A DNA stretch of 64,000 bases from assembly GCA_035384565.1 (NCBI GenBank), contig DAOOIT010000007.1, positions 62,001 to 126,000 on the forward strand. Direction: 5' to 3'. The notes beneath the pieces were generated by a model. That model worked only from the letters and a program-made list of their open reading frames with translations. It ran no database searches and was not told where the DNA came from. Shown one piece after another: positions 25,652 through 34,278 of this stretch (position 1 is the stretch's first letter; every line of letters begins with the position of its first letter). The translations under genes and the position numbers were made by a program. Source of the stretch: Planctomycetota bacterium (GTDB taxonomy: Bacteria; Planctomycetota; PUPC01; DSUN01).

Positions 25652-26413
25652 CTACCAGGCTCCCGCGGCGACGCCGAGCTGGTAGACGCCGCATGCGATC
25701 AGCATGGCCGCGACGGCGCGTCGGAAGCCATTCTGGCCGATCGTGCCGAACGCCCACTCGCCCAGCAACGCCCCGGCGATGACGGCGGGCCAGAGCGCCA
25801 CCCCTCGCAGAGCCAGGCCCGCGGTGAGGAGCTCGCGTCCGGTGAAGGGCGCCTGGAGGATGTAGGCGATGAGACGCCAGCTCACCGTTCCCGCGAAGGC
25901 CAGGGTCACGGCGGCCTTGGTCGCCTGCTTGCTCCACTGGCGTCCGTAGAAGTAGAGTACGACGGGCGGCCCGCCCGCGCTGAGGGCCGCGCCCAGCGCG
26001 CCGCTGGCCACGCCGGCCACGAACGCCCACAGCCGGCTCTCGGGCCGCGGCCCGGCTCGCTGGCGCAGGAACGGCTCGGCCGTGACCCCGATCAGCACCA
26101 GCCCCAACGCCCCCCGCAGCAGCCACTCGGGGCCGAACGCCAGCAGGTAGAGGCCGAACGGCGTGCCCAGCGGCACGCCCGCGAGCAGCCAGGCCACGGG
26201 CCGCAACCGCACCTCGCTCCGCACCTGCCACAGCGCGATCGCGATGTTCGGCACCACCAGCACGGTGATGAGAACCACGACCTCCCGGAGGTCCGCCCCG
26301 AACAACGGCGTCAGCGCCACAAGCACCACGGCGAAGCCGAAGCTCGAGACGCTTTGCACGGCGGAGCCCAGGATACAGCAGCCCGCAAAGACCGCAATCT
26401 GCCAACTGTCCAT
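25652..26413 (-). CDS. TSUP-family (TauE/SafE-like) membrane permease
   Basis: 253 residues from ATG 26413; the in-frame ATG at 26446 lies too close to the transcription start predicted from the promoter at 26459-26487. About eight hydrophobic helices with the internal duplication of TSUP permeases: SSFGFAVVLVALTPLFG in the first half and SGALGAALSAGGPPVVLYF in the second. The family moves sulfite, sulfoacetate, thiosulfate or other small organic anions. No neighbouring sulfur gene suggests a substrate. Confidence 0.8.
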   Translation of the reverse strand: MDSWQIAVFAGCCILGSAVQSVSSFGFAVVLVALTPLFGADLREVVVLITVLVVPNIAIALWQVRSEVRLRPVAWLLAGVPLGTPFGLYLLAFGPEWLLRGALGLVLIGVTAEPFLRQRAGPRPESRLWAFVAGVASGALGAALSAGGPPVVLYFYGRQWSKQATKAAVTLAFAGTVSWRLIAYILQAPFTGRELLTAGLALRGVALWPAVIAGALLGEWAFGTIGQNGFRRAVAAMLIACGVYQLGVAAGAW

Positions 26414-26458
26414 ATGCGCGCCCAATCCGGCCCGCCGGCCAAGCACAGGGAGCGACGA

Positions 26459-26487
26459 AGGATAGCAGACTTGTGCGCGAGGGTCAA
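26459..26487 (-). promoter_or_regulatory. Promoter for the TSUP gene
   Basis: Minus-strand TTGACC, 17 bases, TATCCT; leader of about 39 bases to ATG 26413. Overlaps a weaker plus-strand promoter. Confidence 0.7.
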
Positions 26488-26499
26488 CTGTGGTAGCCT
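26471..26499 (+). promoter_or_regulatory. Possible promoter for the FmdE-like gene
   Basis: TTGTGC, 17 bases, TAGCCT, overlapping face to face with the promoter at 26459-26487. Both boxes are only partly consensus. Confidence 0.35.
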
Positions 26500-26561
26500 A
26501 GCACGCGGCGCTGGCCCGGCAATGCCGCTCTCAGCAGGTGCGCGTCAGCGGGGTATCCGTC

Positions 26562-27131
26562 ATGGTCAACAAGCGTTACCCGCACGACCTCGATCAGGTG
26601 GTGAGGTTTCACGGGCACTTCTGCCGGGGAATCCTGATCGGCTACCGCGCGGCCAAGATCGGCCTGGAACACCTGGGCAAGCCGCGGGCGGTGGACGAGG
26701 AGATCATCGCCATCGTGGAGAACGACTCGTGCGCCGTGGACGCCGTGCAGGTGCTCACGGGCTGCACGTTCGGCAAGGGCAACCTGTTCTTCCGCGACCA
26801 CGGGAAGCACGTCTACACGTTCGCCGTGCGTCCATCGGGGCGCGCGGTGCGCGTGAGCAGCAAGCCGGGCCGCCGCCTGCCGCTCGACCAGATGCTGGCC
26901 GCTCCCGCCGGCGACCTCTTCTGGATCGAGCCCACCACCATCGAACTGCCCGCTCCCGCGGCCCTCCGGGACTCCGTGCTCTGCTCGCGATGCGGCGAGC
27001 CGGTCATGGCCACCCGAACGCGTCGCCGCGGCGACCGCCTGCTGTGCATTCCGTGCGCCGCGCGAGGGGGCGCACACGGAGCGCGGCCCCCAGTCAGGAA
27101 TCGTCCCGGGCGGCCCCCCGCCCACGCTTGA
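26562..27131 (+). CDS. FmdE-domain protein with C-terminal zinc knuckle
   Basis: 189 residues from ATG 26562. The FmdE domain is shown by VVRFHGHFCRGILIGYRAAK (metal-binding His and Cys) and IVENDSCAVDAVQVLTGCTFGKGN. Near the C-terminus CSRCGEPV and CIPC form a four-Cys zinc site. FmdE is named from formylmethanofuran dehydrogenase, but many bacteria carry orphan members, some near molybdenum or tungsten enzymes; none is seen here. The last 38 bases overlap the convergent arfB gene. The biochemical role is open. Confidence 0.8.
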   Translation: MVNKRYPHDLDQVVRFHGHFCRGILIGYRAAKIGLEHLGKPRAVDEEIIAIVENDSCAVDAVQVLTGCTFGKGNLFFRDHGKHVYTFAVRPSGRAVRVSSKPGRRLPLDQMLAAPAGDLFWIEPTTIELPAPAALRDSVLCSRCGEPVMATRTRRRGDRLLCIPCAARGGAHGARPPVRNRPGRPPAHA

Positions 27132-27531
27132 GCTCGCTCCGCCGGCGCTTTGCCGCCAGCCGCCGCTCGGCCGCCGCACGCGGCGGGCGCGTGCGCCGCC
27201 GCGTCCTTGGCACGTGCAACGCGGCGCGCAGCAGCACCGCGAAGCGCTCGAGGGCCTCCTCACGGTTTTGCGCCTGGCTGCGGCTGGACTGGCAGGTGAT
27301 GCGCAGCACCCCCTCCTTGCTCACGTAGCCCCCAAGCCGCCCGATGAGGCGCTGCTTCTGCTCCGCGGACAGGCTGGGCGAGCCCGCGACGTCGAAGGCC
27401 AGTTCGGCCTGGGTCGCCGCCTTGTTCACGTGTTGCCCGCCCGGGCCGCTGCTGCGCGTGAAGCGGAACGCCAGCTCCGCCAGCGGTATCGCGACGCCAG
27501 GCTGAATCGCAACCCTCGCCCCATCGCCCAT
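27094..27531 (-). CDS. arfB: Alternative ribosome-rescue release factor ArfB
   Basis: 145 residues. The catalytic loop SSGPGGQHVNKAAT contains the GGQ motif of class I release factors, without a codon-recognition domain, and the C-terminus is a basic Arg/Lys-rich tail (RRTRPPRAAAERRLAAKRRR) that enters the mRNA channel of stalled ribosomes. ArfB hydrolyses peptidyl-tRNA on non-stop ribosomes. The promoter is at 27582-27610. Length and tail fit the family well. The 3' end overlaps the convergent FmdE gene. Confidence 0.9.
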   Translation of the reverse strand: MGDGARVAIQPGVAIPLAELAFRFTRSSGPGGQHVNKAATQAELAFDVAGSPSLSAEQKQRLIGRLGGYVSKEGVLRITCQSSRSQAQNREEALERFAVLLRAALHVPRTRRRTRPPRAAAERRLAAKRRRSELKRGRGAARDDS

Positions 27532-27581
27532 CGCGCATCATCTCCTCGAGCGGAACACCATGGCTGTGCAGGCGCCGCCCC

Positions 27582-27610
27582 ACTGTAGCGCGATGCCAGG
27601 CGTGAGGCAA
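27582..27610 (-). promoter_or_regulatory. Promoter for arfB
   Basis: Minus-strand TTGCCT, 17 bases, TACAGT, giving a leader of about 44 bases to ATG 27531. Confidence 0.6.
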
Positions 27611-27619
27611 CAGCCCCAC

Positions 27620-27648
27620 TGGCGTCCGGCGCGGGCAGCCGCTATGAT
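27620..27648 (+). promoter_or_regulatory. Possible promoter for the 27693-31264 pair
   Basis: TGGCGT, 17 bases, TATGAT. The -10 is good and the -35 weak. It lies 45 bases upstream of GTG 27693. Confidence 0.4.
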
Positions 27649-27692
27649 GGGTTCAGGAGGACTGGTCTCGAGCCCTTCGCCGAGGGGTAGCC

Positions 27693-28460
27693 GTGCTGGC
27701 GCTGACGCTCTCGGGCAGTCGGGAATTCGTGCACTTCGGGGCCGAGCACTTGGGCGCGAGCGTGCTGGCCGTGGCGGGCGGCCTGGCGCTGGCGCTGTGG
27801 GTGCGCAAGGCGGGCACGCCGCGCCTCGACCGCGCAGCGCGCTGGGCGCTGGCCGTGGCGTGCGTGGCCTTCGAGGCGGCTGGCATCGCGCTCACGGGCG
27901 TGTTGCCGCTGCACTTGTGCGACATCTCGATCCTGGTCGCGCCCGTGGTGCTGCTGACGGGCAACCGCTATGCCTTCGAACTGCTCTACTTCTGGGGCGT
28001 CGGCGGCGCGCCGCAGGCTCTCGCCCAGCCGCCGCTCTTCAGCGGCTTCCCCGCCCCCATCTGCATCGCGTTCTTCCTGGGGCATGGGCTGATTCTGGCG
28101 AGCGCCTTCTATGCCACGCTCGCCATGCGGCTGCGGCCCACGCCCCGGTCCGTCATCCGTGTGTGGTTGCTCACGAACGCCTATGGGCTGCTCATCATTC
28201 CGGTGAATCTAGCCCTGGGCACGAACTTCCTGTTCATCATGCGGAAGCCGCAGACCCCCTCGCTCCTCGACCTGATGGGGCCGTATCCTTATTACATGCT
28301 CGTTCTCGATGCGTTGGCCCTCGTGGTGTTCGGCCTGTGCTACCTGCCGTTCTGGGCGGCGGATCGCCGGGCGGCGCGCCGGGTTGCGTGCGCGGCCACA
28401 GCCGGCTATGATGCGACCGGTTCCGCTCCCGGTCACAGGGACAAGGAGGAGACGCGATGA
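27693..28460 (+). CDS. YwaF-like integral membrane protein (TIGR02206)
   Basis: 255 residues from GTG 27693 with AGGGG about 6 bases upstream. Six or seven hydrophobic helices carry the conserved polar residues of the TIGR02206/YwaF family: LPLHLCDISIL, YFWGVGGAPQALAQPPL, HGLILASAFYATL and MRKPQTPSLLDLMGPYPYYM. The family is widespread and uncharacterised. The last four bases overlap the start of the DUF4838 gene (ATGA), so the two are translationally coupled, which is odd for a membrane protein with no known glycan role. Confidence 0.8.
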   Translation: MLALTLSGSREFVHFGAEHLGASVLAVAGGLALALWVRKAGTPRLDRAARWALAVACVAFEAAGIALTGVLPLHLCDISILVAPVVLLTGNRYAFELLYFWGVGGAPQALAQPPLFSGFPAPICIAFFLGHGLILASAFYATLAMRLRPTPRSVIRVWLLTNAYGLLIIPVNLALGTNFLFIMRKPQTPSLLDLMGPYPYYMLVLDALALVVFGLCYLPFWAADRRAARRVACAATAGYDATGSAPGHRDKEETR

Positions 28461-31264
28461 AGAAGGTGGCGGGCTGTCTCGTTCTGATCGCGGCCTCGTG
28501 CATGACCGTGCCGGCGCCCGAGCTTCCCCCCGCGAAGGCCGAGCCGCCCAAGCCGCTCACCGCGGCCGAACTCGGCCAGCAGATTGACGCCACGCGCTAC
28601 GCCTCGTGCCGCCTGGGCGAAGAGCGCCTCGGCCAGATCGAGGCCCAGCTCCGGGCGCTCGCCGAGCAGGCGCCCGAGAACTCCCCCGCCCGAAAGGAGG
28701 CCCAGGCCGTGACCGCGAAGCTCAAGCCCGCCCGCGAAGCCATCGCCCAGCGCAGGGCCGACCTCGGCTCGTGCGTCATCCGCATCGGCGGCAGGCCGCT
28801 CGACCCCGCCACGCACGCCATCGTCGTGCCCGACCAGCCCACGCCCCAGGAAGACCACGCAGCCAACGACCTGAACGCGCACATCGAGCGCCTGACGGGG
28901 CGCGACCTGCCGATGGTCACCGACAGCGCGCTCGCTCAGCAGGTGCCCGTCGTCGTAGGCAATTGCCCGAGGACCCTCCGCAAGCTCGGTGTCCGCATCG
29001 ACACCAAGGGTCTGGGGCTCGAGGGCATCGTCATCCGCACCAAGGGGCCGGCCCTGGTGCTCGCAGGCAACCAGCGCGGCATCCTCTACGCCGTCTACAC
29101 CTTCCTCGAGGACTACTGCGGCTGCCGCTGGTTCACGCCCGAGTGCACCGTCATCCCGAAGACGGGGGCGTTCGATATCGCCGACCTGAACGTGCACCAC
29201 ATCCCGCCCCTCGAGTACCGCTCGACCGATTACCCCTGCTCGCGCCCCGCCGACTTCGCGGTCCGCAATAAGCTCAACGGCACGCAGACCCAGATAGACG
29301 AGCGCCGCGGCGGCAAGATTGACTACGGCACCTTCGTCCACACCTTCAATTCCATCCTCGACCCCGCCAAGCACTTCGCAGAGCATCCGGAGTACTTCTC
29401 GGAGATCAAGGGCAAGCGCCAGGGCGGCAACACCCAGCTCTGCCTCACTAACCCCGAGGTGCTCGCGATCGCCAAGAAGACCGTCCGCGACTGGATGAAG
29501 TACGCGCCCAAGGCCACCATCTTCTCGGTCTCACAGAACGACTGGTACAACTTCTGCGAGTGCGCCCAGTGCAAGGCCCTCGACGACGCCGAGGGCACCC
29601 ACGCCGCCACGATGATCGCCTTCGTGAACGCCATCGCGCGCGACGTGGCAGAAGACTACCCCGGCAAGCTGGTTGACACCCTGGCCTATCAGTACACGCG
29701 CACGCCGCCCAAGACCCTGCGCGTCGAACCCAACGTGTGCGTGCGCCTGTGCACCATCGAGTGCGACTTCGCCCACCCCCTCGACCAGTCCACCCACCCC
29801 CAGAACCAGAAGTTCGTCAAAGACATCCAGGGCTGGAACAAGCTCTGCAACCGGCTGTACATCTGGGACTACATCATTGACTACGGCCACAGCGTGATGC
29901 CGTGGCCGAACCTCTACGCCCTCATCCCCAACATCCGCTTCTTCATCGCCAACGGCGTCAAGGGCCTCTACGAGGAGGCGTGCTACTTCACCAAGGGCTC
30001 CGAACTGGCCGAGCTGCGCACCTGGATCATCGCCAAGGCGATGTGGAACCCCAGCTACGACACCGACCGGGCGATTGACGAGTTCCTCGCCGGCTACTAC
30101 GGGGCGGCTGCCAAGCCCATCCGCGCCTACATCAACCTCATGCACGAGCCGGTCCTCAAGGACCCCAACATGTACATCCACATCTGGACGGGCCCGAACG
30201 CCCCCTACCTGAACGACAAGGCGATTGCCGAGGCGTCCCGCCTCTTCGACGAGGCCGAGAAGGCCGTCGCCGCCGACCCCGTGCTCCTCCACCGCGTGCA
30301 GGTCGCCCGCCTGCCGGTCCTCTACGTGCAGATCGTCAACTCCACTCAAGGCTTCAAGGAAGAGGGCGACACCCTGGTGGACACGGCGACCAACGACGAG
30401 GGCGAACTGCTCAAGCGCTTCGAGTCCATCGCGCGGAAGGAAGGGCTCACGATGATCCGCGAGCATCAGCAGTACGGCAACCTCGACAAGTGGCTGGCCA
30501 GCGTGAGCTTCGCGGGCAAGAAGCTGCCCATCGTGCGCCTCGCCAACGACTCGCTCGAGCTGGCCATCCTGCCCAGCCTGGGCGGACGCATCTGGAAGAT
30601 GGTCCACAAGCCCACGGGCCGCGACATCCTCAAGCGCTACAAGGACCGCGAAGGCAACGAGCTGCCCGACGCCGGCGGCTACGAGGAGTACTCCGAGGGC
30701 CAATATCGCAGCGCCGGCTGGAATGAGTCCTACCGCGTGGTGAAGCGCGACAAGCAGTCGGTCGTCCTCGAAGCCAAGCTCAAGAGCGGCCTCGTGCTCA
30801 CGCGCACCATCACGCTCGATGACAAGGAGCCCAAGGCCACGATCGAGTCCACACTGACCAACGCCGGCAAGGAGCCGCGCCAGGCGTGTTTGCGCGCCCA
30901 CCCGTCGTTCGCGGTGAGCGATCTCAGCAGGGCGGCGTTGTGGGTGCCTGTGCCTGGCAAGCCCGCGCTTCAGCGGCCCCTGGCCCTGCCCGCCGACACG
31001 CCCGAGAAGGACGAGTGGCTGGCTCCGGCGGAACTGCCGGCCGGCGAGTGGCGGATCGCCGACCCGGCCGCGAGCTACCAGATCGTCTGCCGCTTCGACC
31101 CCGCCCAGGTCGGCCAGTGCCTGCTGAACCGCAGCGCGAGAGACCATCGGGTGAACCTGGAGCTCTCCACGCAGCCGGCCACGCTGGCGCCGGGTCAGAG
31201 CCTGTCGTTGAAGCACACCATCGAGGCGAGGCCGAGCGCGGACATTCGGCCTCCCGGGCCTTAG
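28457..31264 (+). CDS. Exported DUF4838 glycosidase-like protein with C-terminal mutarotase-like domain
   Basis: 935 residues. The signal sequence KKVAGCLVLIAASC suggests a lipoprotein. After a helical linker, residues about 108-215 resemble the alpha-glucuronidase N-terminal domain (AANDLNAHIERLTGRDLP, GNQRGILYAVYTFLEDYCG). Residues about 255-545 form a DUF4838 TIM-barrel-like region: RSTDYPC, FSVSQNDWYNFC and YIWDYIIDYGHSVMPWPN. Residues about 685-930 look like a galactose-mutarotase beta-sandwich (LAILPSLGGRIWKMVHKPTG). A role in uronic-acid-containing glycan breakdown is plausible, unproven. The stop codon adjoins the terminal repeat of the element that follows. Confidence 0.82.
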   Translation: MKKVAGCLVLIAASCMTVPAPELPPAKAEPPKPLTAAELGQQIDATRYASCRLGEERLGQIEAQLRALAEQAPENSPARKEAQAVTAKLKPAREAIAQRRADLGSCVIRIGGRPLDPATHAIVVPDQPTPQEDHAANDLNAHIERLTGRDLPMVTDSALAQQVPVVVGNCPRTLRKLGVRIDTKGLGLEGIVIRTKGPALVLAGNQRGILYAVYTFLEDYCGCRWFTPECTVIPKTGAFDIADLNVHHIPPLEYRSTDYPCSRPADFAVRNKLNGTQTQIDERRGGKIDYGTFVHTFNSILDPAKHFAEHPEYFSEIKGKRQGGNTQLCLTNPEVLAIAKKTVRDWMKYAPKATIFSVSQNDWYNFCECAQCKALDDAEGTHAATMIAFVNAIARDVAEDYPGKLVDTLAYQYTRTPPKTLRVEPNVCVRLCTIECDFAHPLDQSTHPQNQKFVKDIQGWNKLCNRLYIWDYIIDYGHSVMPWPNLYALIPNIRFFIANGVKGLYEEACYFTKGSELAELRTWIIAKAMWNPSYDTDRAIDEFLAGYYGAAAKPIRAYINLMHEPVLKDPNMYIHIWTGPNAPYLNDKAIAEASRLFDEAEKAVAADPVLLHRVQVARLPVLYVQIVNSTQGFKEEGDTLVDTATNDEGELLKRFESIARKEGLTMIREHQQYGNLDKWLASVSFAGKKLPIVRLANDSLELAILPSLGGRIWKMVHKPTGRDILKRYKDREGNELPDAGGYEEYSEGQYRSAGWNESYRVVKRDKQSVVLEAKLKSGLVLTRTITLDDKEPKATIESTLTNAGKEPRQACLRAHPSFAVSDLSRAALWVPVPGKPALQRPLALPADTPEKDEWLAPAELPAGEWRIADPAASYQIVCRFDPAQVGQCLLNRSARDHRVNLELSTQPATLAPGQSLSLKHTIEARPSADIRPPGP

Positions 31265-31919
31265 AAACTATCTCAGGGTCTTCAGGGTTTCGCGACCCTG
31301 GCGTGACTGGCCCGGTGCAGGGCGTGGGCATGCCAGCTCCTGGCGGACCGGGCGGTTCCCCGGGAGGGCGCCGCCGAGCGGCTGGCGGGCGTAGCCTGCC
31401 CATGCTGTATCAACCCTGTGAGGAGGAAAGTGATACAGCATGGGCAGATGGGCGAGAATGGGCGATTCTCGCGGTTCCGGCCATATTCGCTCATCTGCGC
31501 GATGAGCAAGTATGGGAGCGGGACTGGCCGGAGGGCGTAAGGCAGTGGGGCATAGAGGGCTATGGGATGGCCCCCGCGGGCGCCGCGGCACCGGCCCCGC
31601 GTTGCCCAATGGCGGCCGCGCCGGGATCGCCAAGTCCTGATGAGCCCTATTTCAGAACCCACGTGGGCTGCGTTGCCGGCGCCAGCGGGGCGGATGCAAG
31701 GCGCGGCGACGCAGGCGATACCACGGAGAGCATCGCTGAGGAGCCGCAACGCGGCAGGCGCCCCGCTGCCGCCGCCACCCGAAGGGACGCCGCATCTTCT
31801 GGCCGCAGGCGACGTCGTTCGCCGTCAACGACGCCCTCCGCTGCATCCCCTCCTCCTCTCTCCTTGCCTGCGACCAGAACCGCGGGCGTCGCAGCCTACG
31901 TGGGTTCTGAGACAGTTTC
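31264..31919. mobile_element. Putative non-autonomous element with 13-bp terminal inverted repeats (contains repeat copy B)
   Basis: Ends read GAAACTATCTCAG (31264-31276) and, inverted, GAAACTGTCTCAG (31907-31919), one mismatch. The left part to about 31640 is the inverted partner of the repeat at 10573-10955, including the hairpin core CATGCTGTATCA/TGATACAGCATG (31401-31442). The right part is bounded by a second inverted repeat, 31651-31672 against 31890-31910 (TTCAGAACCCACGTGGGCTG type). No transposase and no clear target duplication are seen. Confidence 0.55.
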
Positions 31920-31928
31920 TCAGCCCTG

Positions 31929-32034
31929 ATCTTTGCCCACATCTTGGGGGGGCTGGGGCTTAGCCCCCGAATGGGGGCGATTGAGCCGTAGCCCGCGTTC
32001 GCGGGCCACAATGTCCTGACATGTGGGCAAAGAT
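31929..32034. repeat. Multi-arm palindromic structure
   Basis: Perfect 14-bp outer arms ATCTTTGCCCACAT (31929-31942) and complement (32021-32034). Inside are three local palindromes: GGGGCT/AGCCCC, CCCCC-GAAT-GGGGG (overlapping alternatives) and GCCCGCG/CGCGGGC. It could extrude as a cruciform or fold as a branched RNA; no gene is present. Confidence 0.75.
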
Positions 32035-32076
32035 GAGGCCTTAGCCCGGGGTTCGCACGAAATTCCCGCTTTTCGG

Positions 32077-32105
32077 TTGCATATCGCCCCCGGGCCTGAT
32101 ATGAT
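32077..32105 (+). promoter_or_regulatory. Promoter for the RRM protein gene
   Basis: TTGCAT, 17 bases, TATGAT. It predicts a leader of about 240 bases, long like those of cold-inducible RNA-binding protein genes. Confidence 0.7.
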
Positions 32106-32228
32106 GTGGGGGTTGAATGGAGCGTTTGACGAACACGCGCAAGCGACGGAATGTGACCGGAACGCCCTCCTTGTGACGCGCTCGCCATTGTGGTTCAGGC
32201 TCCTATTGGCAACTTTCACCGCGTCTGG

Positions 32229-32248
32229 AGCCCCTGAGCGTTCAGGGG
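32229..32248 (+). promoter_or_regulatory. Hairpin in the RRM gene leader
   Basis: Perfect 8-bp stem GCCCCTGA/TCAGGGGC with a four-base loop, about 100 bases upstream of the start codon. Possible stability or translation-control element. Confidence 0.45.
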
Positions 32249-32350
32249 CCGCGCGGTCGAGCCCGCGATTGGCGATGCGCCCGATGCCCCGGACCAGCTC
32301 AAGGCGGCCTACTGCGGTGGACGGTGGGGTCCAACTTGTGGAGATGGTGC

Positions 32351-32689
32351 ATGAACATCTATGTCGGTAACCTGTCCTTCCAGACGGGGGACGCCGAGCT
32401 GCGCGCCGCCTTCGAGGCGCACGGCGAGGTGACCTCGGCGTCGGTGATCACGGACAGGGAGACCGGGCGGTCGCGCGGCTTCGGCTTCGTCGAGATGCCC
32501 TCGGCCGAGCAGGCCAAGGCGGCTATCGCCGCCCTCAACGGCACCGACCTCGGCGGTCGCACGCTGAACGTCAACGAGGCGCGCCCCCGCAGTGAGAGCC
32601 GCGGCGGCTCCGGCGGCGGTGGCGGGCGCGGCGGCCGTGGCGGCTACGGCGGCGGTGGCGGCCGCAGCGAGCGTCGCCCCTCCTGGTGA
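32351..32689 (+). CDS. Glycine-rich RRM RNA-binding protein
   Basis: 112 residues from ATG 32351. One RRM domain (residues 1-80): RNP2 is IYVGNL and RNP1 is RGFGFVEM, both intact. The tail of about 30 residues is nearly all Gly, Arg and Ser (GGRGGRGGYGGGGGR). The form equals the cyanobacterial and plant glycine-rich proteins induced by cold, which act as RNA chaperones; that function is an analogy. The gene has a long leader with a hairpin, and a perfect 14-bp terminator hairpin lies 33 bases after the stop. Confidence 0.92.
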   Translation: MNIYVGNLSFQTGDAELRAAFEAHGEVTSASVITDRETGRSRGFGFVEMPSAEQAKAAIAALNGTDLGGRTLNVNEARPRSESRGGSGGGGGRGGRGGYGGGGGRSERRPSW

Positions 32690-32721
32690 ACCGCAGGTTC
32701 ATCCGTACGGACGCAACGTTC

Positions 32722-32754
32722 AGGGGCCTGCGGCTGCGCGAGCCGCAGGCCCCT
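32722..32754 (+). terminator. Terminator hairpin after the RRM gene
   Basis: Perfect 14-bp stem, AGGGGCCTGCGGCT (32722-32735) against its complement (32741-32754), five-base loop GCGCG, followed by a pyrimidine-rich GCTCTCTC rather than a pure U-tract. Confidence 0.7.
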
Positions 32755-32799
32755 GCTCTCTCGGGCGACGGCGCCGGCTATCGCGCCTCAGGAGTTCCC

Positions 32800-34278
32800 G
32801 TGAAGGCCCTCTTCGTCTACCCCGAGTTTCCCGACACCTTCTGGAGCTTCAGGCACGCGCTCAAGTTCGTGAGCAAGCGCGCGTCGCTGCCGCCGCTCGG
32901 GCTGCTCACCGTGGCCGCCATGGTGCCCGAGCACTGGGAGAAGCGGCTGGTAGACCTCAATGTGCGGCGGCTGCGCGACCGCGACATCGCCTGGGCCGAC
33001 TGCGTGTTCGTGAGCGCCATGGCCGTGCAGCGCGCGGCGGCGCAACGCCTCATCGCCCGGTGCCAGCGCGCGGGCAAGCGCGTGGTGGCCGGCGGCCCCC
33101 TCTTCACGGCCGAACCCGAGGCGTTCCCTGAGCCCGACCACCTGGTCCTCGGCGAGGCCGAAGGCGCCCTGCCCGAACTTGTGGCCGACCTCGAACGCGG
33201 CGAGGCCCGACGGGTCTACATCGCCCCGGCCTTCCCCGAGCTGGATCGGACCCCCGTCCCTCTCTGGCGCCTCGCCGACCTGTCGCGCTATGCCACCCTG
33301 AGCCTCCAGTACTCGCGCGGCTGCCCGTTCAACTGCGATTTCTGCAACGTCACCGCCCTCTTCGGCCACCGCCCCCGTACCAAGAGCGCCGCCCAGGTGA
33401 TCGCGGAACTCGATGCCCTCTACGGTGCCGGCTGGCGCGGCGGGGTGTTCTTCGTGGACGACAACCTCATCGGCAACAAGCACCGCCTCAAGGCGGAGTT
33501 GCTCCCTGCCCTCATCGCCTGGCGCCGGGAGCACGCCATTTCCGGCTTCCTCACCGAGGCCTCCATCAATCTGGCCGACGACCCTGAACTGATGGACCTC
33601 ATGGTGCGGGCCGGCTTCACCACCGTGTTCGTGGGCATCGAGACGCCCGACGCGGCCGGCCTGGCCGAGTGCTCGAAGAGCCAGAACGCCAACCGCGATC
33701 TCGTGGCCGACGTCAAGCGCATCCAGCGCGCCGGCCTTCAGGTGCAGGGCGGCTTCATCGTGGGCTTCGACTCCGACACGCCCTCAATCTTCGAGCGCCA
33801 GATCGCCTTCATCCAGCAGAGCGGCATCGTCACGGCCATGGTCGGCCTGCTCGAGGCCCTGCCCGGCACCCGATTGTTCGAGCGCCTCCAGCGCGAGGGA
33901 CGCATCGCCGGCGCCACCTCCGGCGACAACGTGGACGGCACCACGAACATCCTGCCGCGGATGGGCCTCGACACGCTGCGCGAGGGCTATCGCCGCATCC
34001 TCGCCCACATCTATTCGCCCAAGCACTACTACGCGCGCCTCAAGACCTTTCTGTGCGAGTACCAGCCGCCCAAGCTCAGGAACCGCGTGACCCTGGCCGA
34101 CCTGCGGGCATTCGTCCGCTCGATCGTCCGCCTCGGCATCCTGGGCAGCGAGCGCTTCCACTACTGGAAGCTCATCGTCTGGACGGTGCTCCGCCGTCCC
34201 GAACTCCTCTCCACCGCCGTCACCCTCGCCATCTATGGCCACCACTTCCGCAAGGTCTGCCGGCTCCACGTCCTGTGA
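32800..34278 (+). CDS. B12-binding-domain radical SAM protein (DUF4070 type)
   Basis: 492 residues from GTG 32800 with AGGAG at 5 bases upstream; the frame is open farther but runs through the terminator hairpin. Residues 1-140 are a cobalamin-binding-like Rossmann domain (FVYPEFPDTFWSF, LPPLGLLTVAAMVP). The radical SAM cluster motif is CPFNCDFC near residue 178. The C-terminal region has DGTTNILPRMGLDTLREGY and YSPKHYYARLKTFL, typical of DUF4070. The family includes the hopanoid methylase HpnP and many uncharacterised methyl or C-C forming enzymes. No hopanoid genes are nearby, so the substrate is unknown. Confidence 0.85.
   Translation: MKALFVYPEFPDTFWSFRHALKFVSKRASLPPLGLLTVAAMVPEHWEKRLVDLNVRRLRDRDIAWADCVFVSAMAVQRAAAQRLIARCQRAGKRVVAGGPLFTAEPEAFPEPDHLVLGEAEGALPELVADLERGEARRVYIAPAFPELDRTPVPLWRLADLSRYATLSLQYSRGCPFNCDFCNVTALFGHRPRTKSAAQVIAELDALYGAGWRGGVFFVDDNLIGNKHRLKAELLPALIAWRREHAISGFLTEASINLADDPELMDLMVRAGFTTVFVGIETPDAAGLAECSKSQNANRDLVADVKRIQRAGLQVQGGFIVGFDSDTPSIFERQIAFIQQSGIVTAMVGLLEALPGTRLFERLQREGRIAGATSGDNVDGTTNILPRMGLDTLREGYRRILAHIYSPKHYYARLKTFLCEYQPPKLRNRVTLADLRAFVRSIVRLGILGSERFHYWKLIVWTVLRRPELLSTAVTLAIYGHHFRKVCRLHVL

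Larger units (their letters stand above)
31265..32350. other. Gene-free region, repeat element plus long RRM leader
   Basis: No gene is supported across 1,086 bases. It holds the terminal-repeat-bounded element (31264-31919), a multi-arm palindrome (31929-32034), the RRM promoter (32077-32105) and a leader of about 240 bases with a hairpin at 32229-32248. Open frames here are arginine/proline-rich GC artefacts. Confidence 0.7.

Noticed and set aside
23611..25782. 723-codon plus-strand open frame opposite the DUF6785 gene
   Set aside because: Antisense to a polytopic membrane protein with its own promoter; composition artefact.
31264..31640. Apparent conserved peptide (FAHLRDEQVW and WGIEGYG) shared by the two large repeats
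   Set aside because: Between copies nearly all codon differences change the amino acid and there is no ribosome site, so similarity reflects the repeat DNA.
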